Shown: in pieces, positions 54,560-62,209 of the stretch | How the letters are laid out: the number at the start of each line of letters is the position of its first letter | Numbering within the stretch: position 1 is the first letter of the stretch | Assembly (NCBI RefSeq): GCF_027497195.1 | Contig: NZ_CP114905.1 | Location: 6,769,001 to 6,833,000, forward strand | DNA from: Streptomyces sp. WMMC500 | Lineage (GTDB): Bacteria; Actinomycetota; Actinomycetes; Streptomycetales; Streptomycetaceae | Direction of reading: 5' to 3' | Length of the DNA stretch: 64,000 bases | Notes under the pieces: generated by a model | Databases searched by the model: none | What the model was told of the DNA's origin: nothing | The model's input: only the letters and a program-made list of their open reading frames with translations | Position numbers and translations under genes: made by a program

Positions 54560-54576
54560 CCCACAAGGGGTCAGGT
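54554..54576. terminator. Bidirectional hairpin terminator
   Basis: ACCTGACCC and GGGTCAGGT with a 5-nt loop. An A-tract on the left and GGTTT on the right would suit termination from both sides. It lies between the XRE pseudogene and the convergent endolysin gene. Confidence 0.65.
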
Positions 54577-54819
54577 GGTTTGTGCCGCCAACGTACGTGG
54601 CGTCGGCGCACGGGTCAACTTTGCACTCGTGCTCGGTAACGCTGTGTCATCACCAGTCTGCGGGGCGCGCGTACCTCCCCAAGCTGGTGCCGCACAGACC
54701 TCTAACGCCGTAGGAGAGGTTGTAAGTACCTACGCACACTCCCACCCGCATGGGCACAAGCTAGCAGAATTCAACTCCCTTGCTGGTCTGTCGCGTTGGC
54801 GGTCGCCGGGCCGCCGGGG

Positions 54820-55494
54820 TCAGGGGGAGGTGGGTTCTGCCGCTCCGGGCTCGGCGCCAGGCGCCGTTCCTTCCCCGGACTCGTCCGGGGCCTCCCCCTC
54901 CGTCTCCTCCGGTGCCAGCTTCGCGTCGACCCTCTCCCGCGCCCACGAGCGCAGCGCCGAACGGGAGCTGAACTTCCCTATGTTCGTGTCGATCGGCGAC
55001 GACGTGTACTGGTGGAAGCGCCACGGCGCGCGGATGTCCGGGTTGCCCGGGTCGCCGTTGTACTGGGCGATCCACAGGCCGTCGCCGGCGTAGCTGGTGG
55101 TGTCGCGGTTGAGCCAGAAGTCGCGGTTGCAGTAGAGCAGCACCTTGTAGCGCGGGCGCAGCCGCTTCACCGCGCGGATGAAGTTGTCCTTCTCCTTGTT
55201 GCTCGCGGCGGTGCCCTCGCTGGTGTGCTCCCAGTCGCAGGCGAGCATGTCGCCCGGCCTCTCCTTCGCCTTGTCGACGAAGTACCGGGCCTGCGCCTCG
55301 ATGTTGCCCGGCCACAGGAAGTGGTAGAAGCCCAGCACCAGGCCCGCCTCGCGGCCGTGCGACGCCTGGGCGCCCTGCTTCGGGTTGACGTAGCTGCGGC
55401 CTTCCGACGCCTTGACGAAGACGAAGCTCATGCCTCGCGTGGAGTAGTTGCTTGACTGGTGTGAACTGACGTCGATGCCCTTGATGGTCATCAT
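54820..55494 (-). CDS. GH25 lysozyme/endolysin
   Basis: 224 residues starting MMTIKGIDVSSHQ. GH25 muramidase signatures: GIDVSSHQ, SFVFVKASEGRSYVNP, FYHFLWPG, MLACDWEHTSEG (catalytic Asp/Glu region) and WIAQYNGDPG. It cleaves peptidoglycan between MurNAc and GlcNAc. No signal peptide is present, so release would need a holin, as for phage endolysins. A holin-like gene is divergent 266 bp away. The Glu/Pro-rich tail (~35 residues) is disordered. Confidence 0.88.
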   Translation of the reverse strand: MMTIKGIDVSSHQSSNYSTRGMSFVFVKASEGRSYVNPKQGAQASHGREAGLVLGFYHFLWPGNIEAQARYFVDKAKERPGDMLACDWEHTSEGTAASNKEKDNFIRAVKRLRPRYKVLLYCNRDFWLNRDTTSYAGDGLWIAQYNGDPGNPDIRAPWRFHQYTSSPIDTNIGKFSSRSALRSWARERVDAKLAPEETEGEAPDESGEGTAPGAEPGAAEPTSP

Positions 55495-55634
55495 TCGTCC
55501 CTTTCGAGTGGGGGTCGGGACGGGACGGTGGCCGAATCCCTGGCGCTGTCCGTTGCTGTCCGTCACTGTCTCGGGGCGTTTCCCCCCTCATCCCCGTTAC
55601 TAGCGCGGCGCATGCACCCCCGTGGAACCTCGCG

Positions 55635-55673
55635 CCCCCGGAGTGCGCCCCCAACGCGTGGGCGCGCCGGGGG
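55635..55673. repeat. Interrupted inverted repeat between endolysin and holin genes
   Basis: CCCCCG...GCGCCC and GGGCGC...CGGGGG form a two-part 12-bp stem around a 9-nt loop. Between divergent genes it could be an operator or a leftover terminator. Confidence 0.45.
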
Positions 55674-55760
55674 AATTCGGTTCAGGTGTCCGCTGAGCGG
55701 GCATCTCCCGGGTACGAAGGCCGCTTTACCCGCGGTAGCCCCAGATCGGGGGATCTGACC

Positions 55761-56129
55761 ATGAATCTGTACATCTCTGTGGTACGTACCCTTGTGCCGC
55801 TGTTCGTCGGCTGGGTCGTGACCGCGGCCGGCGCCTTCGGCGTGGATACCGACTCCGAGTCCGTGACCGCCGGGGTCACGGCCCTGGTCTCCGCCGGCTA
55901 CTACGCGGTGTTCCGGGCCCTGGAGGAGTGGGCGACGAAGCACGAGTCGAAGCCGCTGCGGCTCGTCGCCGGTGTGCTGCTGGGCTGGGCGCGCCCGCCG
56001 CAGTACCCGCCGCGGGCGGCCGCGGAGCCGTCGGACGCGGCGCAGGGGCAGGCGCAGGCGGAGGCGCAGGCGCAGGCGCCGGTGTCCGCCGTGCCGCCGC
56101 CCGACGCCGCCGAGGGGCGGCCGGCGTGA
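55761..56129 (+). CDS. Holin-like small membrane protein
   Basis: 122 residues. Two short hydrophobic segments (LVPLFVGWVVTAAGAFGV and VTALVSAGYYAVFRAL), then a charged stretch and an Ala/Gln-rich tail. This is the form of actinophage holins. It is divergent from the GH25 endolysin, giving a lysis-cassette look. It overlaps the next gene as GTGA. Confidence 0.7.
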   Translation: MNLYISVVRTLVPLFVGWVVTAAGAFGVDTDSESVTAGVTALVSAGYYAVFRALEEWATKHESKPLRLVAGVLLGWARPPQYPPRAAAEPSDAAQGQAQAEAQAQAPVSAVPPPDAAEGRPA

Positions 56130-56332
56130 GCGGCTCCGACTGGGTCTGGGGCGGGCTGCTCGCCCTCGGCGCGGTCGTGGAGATCGTCGCGCTGCGCACC
56201 CCGCAGAAGGGCGACACGCTCTCCGAGCGGACCCGGGCCTGGTTCCGGGTGCGTACGCCGGTGGGCAAGGCGGTCTTCGTCGCGGTCTGGATGGGCTTCG
56301 CGGGCTGGTTCCTGGTGCACATCGCCTGGTGA
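56126..56332 (+). CDS. 68-aa two-helix membrane protein
   Basis: 68 residues from GTG 56126: helix 1 DWVWGGLLALGAVVEIVAL, a basic loop (TLSERTRAWFRVRTPVGK) and helix 2 AVFVAVWMGFAGWFLVHIAW. Co-translated with the holin-like gene. Such pairs occur in phage lysis regions, so it may be a second holin or antiholin. Confidence 0.7.
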   Translation: MSGSDWVWGGLLALGAVVEIVALRTPQKGDTLSERTRAWFRVRTPVGKAVFVAVWMGFAGWFLVHIAW

Positions 56333-56369
56333 CCGGCCCCGCGCGGCGGCTGAGCGCCGACCGCCGCTA

Positions 56370-56410
56370 CCGTACGCGTACGGGGGCGGAACCGCCCCGT
56401 ACGCGTACGG
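56370..56410 (+). terminator. Long hairpin after the lysis genes
   Basis: Arms of 20 and 19 nt pair except for one extra G; each contains the self-palindrome CGTACGCGTACG. Loop AA. It ends 10 bp before the MBL gene start. Confidence 0.75.
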
Positions 56411-56420
56411 GAGGAACGGC

Positions 56421-57227
56421 ATGAAGCTCACCGTGCTCGGCGGCAGCGGCGCCTGGCCGACCGCTGACGCCGCCTGCAGCGGCTACCTCGTCGAGCACGA
56501 CGGCCACCGCCTGCTGCTCGACCCCGGGTACGCGGTGATGCCGCAGCTCCTCCGGCACCTGCGGCCCGGCGACGTCGACGCCGTCGTCGTCACCCACGGC
56601 CACCCCGACCACTGCGCCGACCTCAACCCACTGCTGCGCGCCCGCGCCCTGGCCGACACGCCCGCCCCCGCGCTCCCGCTGTACGCCCCCGCCGGCGCGC
56701 TCGACGCGGTCCTCGCGCTCGACCGGCCGGGGATGCTGCACGGAGCGTACGAACTGCACGAATTCGACCCGGCGACGGAACCGGAGTTCACCTCCGGACC
56801 GTTCCGCATCGGCACCCGCGCGCTGCCCCACCACGTACCCAACGCCGGCCTCCGGCTGACCGCCGCGGGCCGGGTCCTCGCCTACACCGGCGACACCGGC
56901 CCCAGCCCGGCGCTTGCCGAACTCGCCGACGGGGCCGACCTCTTCCTCGCCGAGGCCACGTACCCGGAGGAGGTGCCGGCGGAAGACGCGCCGTATCTGT
57001 CCAGCGCGCGCCAGGCGGGCGAACACGCGGCACGCGCCGGGGCGGGCCGGCTGCTCCTCACCCACCTGTGGCCCGGCGGGGACGCGCTCGCGGCGGTCGC
57101 CGCGGCGCGACGGGGGTTCGGCGGGCAGGTGGGGGTGGCGCGGCCGGGGACGGCGATGACCCTGGGGGCGGGGGAGACGGGGGCAGGGGCGGAGGCCGAG
57201 GCGGGAGCGGGGGAGGGAACCGGCTGA
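56421..57227 (+). CDS. MBL-fold metallo-hydrolase
   Basis: 268 residues. Metal ligands THGHPDHCADL, late LPHHVPNAG, YTGDTGPS and LTHLWPG are consistent with the ribonuclease Z/phosphodiesterase-like MBL group. The final ~25 residues are Gly/Ala/Glu low complexity. GGAGG precedes ATG 56421. Substrate not inferable. Confidence 0.88.
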   Translation: MKLTVLGGSGAWPTADAACSGYLVEHDGHRLLLDPGYAVMPQLLRHLRPGDVDAVVVTHGHPDHCADLNPLLRARALADTPAPALPLYAPAGALDAVLALDRPGMLHGAYELHEFDPATEPEFTSGPFRIGTRALPHHVPNAGLRLTAAGRVLAYTGDTGPSPALAELADGADLFLAEATYPEEVPAEDAPYLSSARQAGEHAARAGAGRLLLTHLWPGGDALAAVAAARRGFGGQVGVARPGTAMTLGAGETGAGAEAEAGAGEGTG

Positions 57228-57311
57228 CCGTCGCCCGCGGCGGTCGTACGGGCCGCACCCCGGCCGCGGTCGTTACGGGCCGCACCCCCGGCCGCGTACC
57301 CCCGCCGCCCC

Positions 57312-58715
57312 CTACACCCCCCGCGCCGCCTCCACCAGCGCCGCCACCGCCCGGTCCACATCCCCCGGCCCCGTACGCCAGTTGCTGAACGCCGCCCGCA
57401 GCCCGTGCGTCCCCCCGTACACCGTCGGCGTGACCACCACCTCCCCGCCCGCCGCGGCCGCCTCCGCCACCGACGCCACCCGCTCCCGCGTCGGCTCCCC
57501 GGCCAGCGTGAAGCAGACGACGTTCAGCCGCACCGGCGCCAGCAGCCGCAACCCGCCCCCGGCCGCGCCCTCCACCCGCTCGCCGAACCGCCGCGCCAAC
57601 GCGGCGTTGCGCTCCACGACCTCCCGGTGCCCCTCGCGCCCGTACGCCGCCAGCGTCAGCCACGCCGGCAGGGCACGCAGCCGGCGGGAGTTCTCCGGCG
57701 TCAGGTGGACGAAGTCGGGATCGTCGCCCGGCTGCGCCATGTACGCCGCGGCGTTGCGGAAGACCCGGACCTGGAGATCCCGCCGGCGGGTGAACTGCAC
57801 CGCCGCGTCGTACGGGACGTTCAGCCACTTGTGCAGGTCCACGCAGACCGAGTCGGCCGCGTCCAGCCCCGCCACCAGGTGCGCGTGCGCCGGTGACAGC
57901 GCCGCGAACGCGCCGAAGGCCGCGTCGACGTGCAGCCAGAACGGATACCGCGCACGCAGCGCGGCGATGGCGCGCAGGTCGTCGAAGTCGACGGTGTTGA
58001 CCGTCCCGCTGTTGGCCACGACGATCGCCGGCCGCCCGTCCAGCTCCGCCAGCGCGGCGGCCAGCGCGGCCACGTCCACGGCCTCCCGCGCGGGCAGCAG
58101 CGGCACCTCCCGCAGCGCTCCGCGGCCAAGACCGAGGAGCGAGAGCGCCTTCGGCACACTGGAGTGCGCCGCACCCGACAGCACCGTGACCTCGCCCAGC
58201 GCCCCGACCCCGGCGTCCGCGACCGCGACGCCGAGCCGCTCGCCCAGCCACTCCCGGGCAACGGCCAGACCCACGACGTTCGACATGGTCGCCCCGGACA
58301 CGAACGCGCCCGCGTGCGCGGCGCCCAGCCCGAACAGCTCGCGCAGCCAGCCCACCGTCTCGCGCTCCAGGTCCGTGGCGGCGGAGTCGCCGGCGGCGAC
58401 CACGTTCTGGTCGTACGCCCCCACCAGCCAGTCGCCCGCCACCGCCGCCGGGGTCGCGCCGCCGGTGACGAACCCGAGGTAGCGCGGCCCCGCACTGCCC
58501 GACAGACCCGGCTCCCAGCGCTCACCGAAGCGCGCGAGCGCGGCGAGACCGCCGGCACCGCGCTCGGGCAGCGGCTCGTACGGGCCGGCGGCGCGCGGCG
58601 CGGGGGCGGCGACGGGGCGGTCGGCGAGGCCGCGGAGCGCGGCGACGGCGCGGGCGCGGGCGGCGTCGAGGAACTGGTCGAAGTCTTCGAGGTCGGCGGC
58701 GAGGGCGGGGTGCAC
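57312..58715 (-). CDS. PLP-dependent decarboxylase (aromatic-amino-acid/glutamate decarboxylase family)
   Basis: 467 residues from GTG 58715 with AGGAGG upstream. PLP-binding Lys in VDLHKWLNVPYD, HVDAAFGAF for the ring-stacking Asp region and FVSGATMSN near the N-terminal half. It decarboxylates an amino acid or acts on a related acid in the cytoplasm. Gly/Ala-rich segments are normal for this host. It stands alone between the MBL gene and the TIM-barrel gene. Confidence 0.88.
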   Translation of the reverse strand: MHPALAADLEDFDQFLDAARARAVAALRGLADRPVAAPAPRAAGPYEPLPERGAGGLAALARFGERWEPGLSGSAGPRYLGFVTGGATPAAVAGDWLVGAYDQNVVAAGDSAATDLERETVGWLRELFGLGAAHAGAFVSGATMSNVVGLAVAREWLGERLGVAVADAGVGALGEVTVLSGAAHSSVPKALSLLGLGRGALREVPLLPAREAVDVAALAAALAELDGRPAIVVANSGTVNTVDFDDLRAIAALRARYPFWLHVDAAFGAFAALSPAHAHLVAGLDAADSVCVDLHKWLNVPYDAAVQFTRRRDLQVRVFRNAAAYMAQPGDDPDFVHLTPENSRRLRALPAWLTLAAYGREGHREVVERNAALARRFGERVEGAAGGGLRLLAPVRLNVVCFTLAGEPTRERVASVAEAAAAGGEVVVTPTVYGGTHGLRAAFSNWRTGPGDVDRAVAALVEAARGV

Positions 58716-58991
58716 GGGGCCTCCTTGTCGTAGGGCGGGAGGGGGCTGGGGTCGGGCGGGGGCTCTCCGGGCAGGACCGCTGCCCCCGGCGACCTGCGGC
58801 GATGTGTCCGTCGGGCGGTCACTTCCGCGTACGCTACGGGCCCGCACCCGCCTCGGTCCGGGGCCACTTCCGTCCCACTGGACCGCTTCCGCCGGCGCCC
58901 GGGCCCGGGCCCGCGCCTCAGACTTCCGTAGCACCCGCGGTTCCCGGCGTCAGCCTCGCCGACGACGCGGAGCCGCCCGCCGCTCGCCATC

Positions 58992-59987
58992 ATGGTCGGC
59001 ATGAGCCCGACCGTCAGAGGCATCTCGTACACCACGGGCGAGACCGACGCCGACCACGTACGCGCCGACATGCGCGCCATCCGCGACGAACTCCACTGCA
59101 CCACCGTCATGCTCATCGGCACCGACGTGCCGGCGCAGACGGAGGCCGCGCGGATCGCGCTCGACGCCGGGCTCGACGTCTACGTACGCCCCTACCTGCC
59201 CGACCGGCCCCGCGCCGAACTGCTCGCCCACCTCGCCGAGACGGGCGCCGCAGCCGAGAAGCTGCGCGCGGCGTATCCGGGGCGGGTGACGCTGCTGGTG
59301 GGCAGCGAGTTCTCGCTCACCCAGCGCGGGATGCTGCCGGGACCGCGGCTGTACCTGCGGGTACAGGTACTGGTGCGCTGGCGGCGGTTCTTCGACCGCC
59401 GGATCACCCGCAAGCTCCGCCCGCTCCTCGCCGAGGCCCTCGCGACCGCGCGCGGCGTCTTCGACGGCCCGGTCACCTACGCCGCCGGCTACTGGGAGGA
59501 CGTCGACTGGACCGGCTTCGACGTCGTCGGCGTCAACCTCTACCGCATGGGCACAGACACGGCCGCCTACGAGTGCCGCCTCGACGCGCTGCGGCAGGAG
59601 GCGGAGGCGCAGGGCAAGCCGCTGGTCGTCACCGAGTTCGGCTGCGGGGCGCACGTCGGGGCGGACCTGCGGGGGCCGGGGTCGTTCCTGATCGTGCAGT
59701 GGCTCGCGGACAGGCCGAAGGTGCGGGAGGGGCACGTACGGGACGAGGGCACGCAGGCGGCGTACCTGACCGAGCTCATCGACCTCTACGCCGAGCGCGG
59801 CGTGCACGGCTGCTTCGTCTTCACCTTCGCCATGCGGGACTTCCCGCACACCCCGGACGACCCGCGGCACGACCTGGACATGGCGGGGTTCGGGGTGGTG
59901 CGGTTCGCGGAGGGCGAGACGGGGCGGTGGGAGAAGAAGGAGGCGTACGAGGCGGTGGCCGGCCGGTACGGCGCCTTGGAGGGCTGA
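58992..59987 (+). CDS. TIM-barrel glycoside-hydrolase-like protein
   Basis: 331 residues (MSPT at 59001 is an alternative start). A barrel-like alternation with IRDELHCTTVMLIGTD, LDVYVRPYLPD, VTLLVGSEFS, WTGFDVVGVNLYRM and PLVVTEFGCG, where two acidic residues after strands suggest glycosidase chemistry. Similar Streptomyces proteins are sometimes labelled abortive infection proteins without evidence. No signal peptide, so cytoplasmic. The heptameric repeat array begins 11 bp after its stop. Confidence 0.7.
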   Translation: MVGMSPTVRGISYTTGETDADHVRADMRAIRDELHCTTVMLIGTDVPAQTEAARIALDAGLDVYVRPYLPDRPRAELLAHLAETGAAAEKLRAAYPGRVTLLVGSEFSLTQRGMLPGPRLYLRVQVLVRWRRFFDRRITRKLRPLLAEALATARGVFDGPVTYAAGYWEDVDWTGFDVVGVNLYRMGTDTAAYECRLDALRQEAEAQGKPLVVTEFGCGAHVGADLRGPGSFLIVQWLADRPKVREGHVRDEGTQAAYLTELIDLYAERGVHGCFVFTFAMRDFPHTPDDPRHDLDMAGFGVVRFAEGETGRWEKKEAYEAVAGRYGALEG

Positions 59988-59998
59988 GGCTGACGCGC

Positions 59999-60089
59999 GT
60001 GACTGCTGACGTTTGACCGCAGACACCTGACGCCTGACTGCTGACGTCTGACACCTGACTGTTGACAGGCAACAACTGACAGATGACGG
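59999..60089 (+). repeat. 13-unit heptameric repeat array
   Basis: Consecutive 7-mers such as CTGACGT, CTGACAC, CTGACTG and TTGACAG share a YTGACNN consensus, in one phase, over 91 bp between two genes. CTGACTG, CTGACGT and CTGACAC recur as a 21-bp higher-order order. Coding use is not possible at this site. Confidence 0.85.
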
Positions 60090-60233
60090 AGATTGTCAGT
60101 GAAAGGTATGCGCCGGGGCGGCGCCGAGCAGGGCATCCGGAAACGCGCGGGGCAATAGGCCGCAGGGACTCGACCCGAGCGCCGTCGACTCCCTACCCTA
60201 CTGGCCAGTTGTCACCGCGTGCCGGAGGAGCCG

Positions 60234-61208
60234 ATGGAGACCAAGCGCTGGGCGGGGCCCGTGCTCGCCGTGCTGCTGGTGGCCGTGGCCGTCGGCTGGG
60301 GCGCGGTGTCGCGGTCCGACGACGGCTCGGGGGACGGGGGCACGGTGGACAGCGCCGTACGGAACCAGGCGCCCGACCGCTCCCGCTTCACCTCCCCCGA
60401 TCCCGACTCCACCGACCCCGGCCCGTCGAACCCCTCGAACCCGTCGTCCTCCGCACGTGCCCCGAGCACGCCGCAGGACGTGCTCTACCTCGGCGACTCC
60501 CTCGCCATGGAGGCCCAGGACGTCCTCGGCGGCCATCTCGAACGCTCCGCCCGCGTCGGCTCGTACAGCAGCGAGCCCGTCGCCGGCGTGACCGTCTGCG
60601 ACTACATCCAGGGCCGCCCCGGCCGCTCCCTCGTCCCGCCCGAGGACAAGGCCGCCGCCCTGGTCGAGGAGCGCGAACCGGGCGTGATCGTGCTGCAGTT
60701 CTGGGGCAACACCTGGGGCTACACCCCGTGCATGGAGGGCGTCGAGTGGGGCACCCCCGAGTACTACGAGCGCTACGCCGCCGACCTGCGCGCCCTCACC
60801 CGCCAGATCGCCTCCGCCGCGCGCGCGGCGGACGTGCCGCGCCCCCGGCTCGTGTGGGTGCAGCAGCCGCCCGACGCGCTGCACCCGGAGCGGATCGAGC
60901 AGGTCAACGACCTCTACGAGGAGCAGGCCGCCGCCTCCGGCGACCTGCTGGCCGACGGCGGGCGCGAACTGCGCGACGGTGACGGGAAGTGGACGCAGTA
61001 CCTCCCGTGCAACGACGACGAGCAGCGCACCGCCGGCTCCTGCACCGGCCCCGACGGCACGGTCCAACTGCACCGCGAGGACGACCCGTTGCACTTCTGC
61101 CTCGCGCCGACCCCGGAGGGCGGCCGGCCGTGCCCGGTCGAGTCGCCGGGTCTGGAGCGCTACAGCAGGGCGGTCGCGGAGGAGGTCGACGCCTACCTGG
61201 GCGGCTGA
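60234..61208 (+). CDS. SGNH/GDSL-type hydrolase, membrane-anchored
   Basis: 324 residues from ATG 60234, with GGAGGAG close upstream (GTG 60219 would add five). An N-terminal hydrophobic segment (AGPVLAVLLVAVAVGWGAV) anchors or exports it; a Ser/Pro linker follows. Block I is YLGDSLAMEAQD with the nucleophile Ser in GDS, and a central block is VLQFWGNTWGYTPCM. Probably acts outside the membrane as an esterase or acyl-carbohydrate deacetylase. Confidence 0.82.
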   Translation: METKRWAGPVLAVLLVAVAVGWGAVSRSDDGSGDGGTVDSAVRNQAPDRSRFTSPDPDSTDPGPSNPSNPSSSARAPSTPQDVLYLGDSLAMEAQDVLGGHLERSARVGSYSSEPVAGVTVCDYIQGRPGRSLVPPEDKAAALVEEREPGVIVLQFWGNTWGYTPCMEGVEWGTPEYYERYAADLRALTRQIASAARAADVPRPRLVWVQQPPDALHPERIEQVNDLYEEQAAASGDLLADGGRELRDGDGKWTQYLPCNDDEQRTAGSCTGPDGTVQLHREDDPLHFCLAPTPEGGRPCPVESPGLERYSRAVAEEVDAYLGG

Positions 61209-61272
61209 CGGCGCCGGCCCGCCCCCGCGCCCGGGCCGCGCCCGCACAGGGCGCATCCGGCGGGCGGTTAGC

Positions 61273-61314
61273 CGGCGTTCGTCAGTCGGCGTTCGTCAGT
61301 CGGCGTTCGTCGGC
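61273..61314. repeat. Three tandem 14-bp repeats at the VTT gene end
   Basis: CGGCGTTCGTCAGT twice, then CGGCGTTCGTCGGC. The stop codon of the VTT gene lies within the second unit. Confidence 0.8.
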
Positions 61315-61934
61315 TTCGGGCGCGGCCTGCGGACCAGGTACGCGGCGCCGAGCCCGCCGACGAACAGCGCCAGCACCGACACACCCGTCGCCAGCCAGCC
61401 CGCGCCCAGCCAGCGGCTGCCGAAGTACCCGAGCGTCACCCCGTACGCCGCCCACAGCAGCCCGGCGAGCGCGGACCACGGCAGGAACTCCCGCACCTGC
61501 CGGTGCATCGCGCCCGCGCCCAGCATCACCACGCTGCGCCCCGCGGGCGCGAACCGGGCCAGCACGACGATCCCGCCGCCGCGCCGCCCGCTGAGGTGGT
61601 GGCCGAGGCGCTCCTGCGCGCGGGCCACGTAGCGGGAGTTGGCGAACTTCTCGCGGCCTCTGCTGGCCAGCCGGAAGGCGAGCATGTCGCCGAGTACGGA
61701 GGCGGTGGCCGCGCAGATCATCAGGGCCAGCAGCTCCGCGAGGTGGTCGGCGGCGGGCAGCGTGGCCCCGTTGCGTACGGCGTCGGCCGCGGTGGTGGTG
61801 CCGGCGGCGGCGGTGGCGGCCATTATGACCAGCGCGCCGCTGGGCAGCACCGGCAGGAAGACGTCGAGGAGGACGGAGGTGGCGACGATCGCGTACATCC
61901 ACGGGGTACCGCTCAGTGACCCCACAAACTCCAC
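61296..61934 (-). CDS. DedA/VTT-domain membrane protein
   Basis: 212 residues. Hydrophobic segments at about 14-45, 67-90, 125-150 and 155-203, with the family's re-entrant-type motif VLARFAPAGRSVVMLGAG and LGDMLAFRLASRGRE. DedA/VTT proteins are proposed lipid scramblases in envelope homeostasis. The C-terminal RRPRPKPTNAD is basic. Neighbour of the SGNH hydrolase, convergent. Confidence 0.85.
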   Translation of the reverse strand: MEFVGSLSGTPWMYAIVATSVLLDVFLPVLPSGALVIMAATAAAGTTTAADAVRNGATLPAADHLAELLALMICAATASVLGDMLAFRLASRGREKFANSRYVARAQERLGHHLSGRRGGGIVVLARFAPAGRSVVMLGAGAMHRQVREFLPWSALAGLLWAAYGVTLGYFGSRWLGAGWLATGVSVLALFVGGLGAAYLVRRPRPKPTNAD

Positions 61935-62209
61935 AGTTCCCCTGCTCCCCGTGTCCCGGCCGGCCGTCCGGTGTGTCTGCTGCCGCGGACGAGAGCGCCG
62001 GGCGGATCACAGCGTACGCCTGGCGCGTCGCCGGAAATCGCATGGGGGGACCAGATGTTACCTGCGTCACTCCAGAGCACCCGCTCACCTGCCGTCACGC
62101 GGATGGCGTACGACACGGGCGCGGCGGTGGCGTTCGGCGCAGGTCCGGGCGGTGCCGTACGGCGACGGCCGCCGCGCGGCACGCCCGGAACGCGGGCCTC
62201 CGCCCCCGC

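Noticed and set aside
45171..56332. Complete prophage or integrative element
   Set aside because: No integrase, capsid, packaging or replication gene and no repeated tRNA 3' end were found; only scattered remnants.
59999..60089. CRISPR array
   Set aside because: Units are only 7 bp and continuous, without spacers or cas genes.
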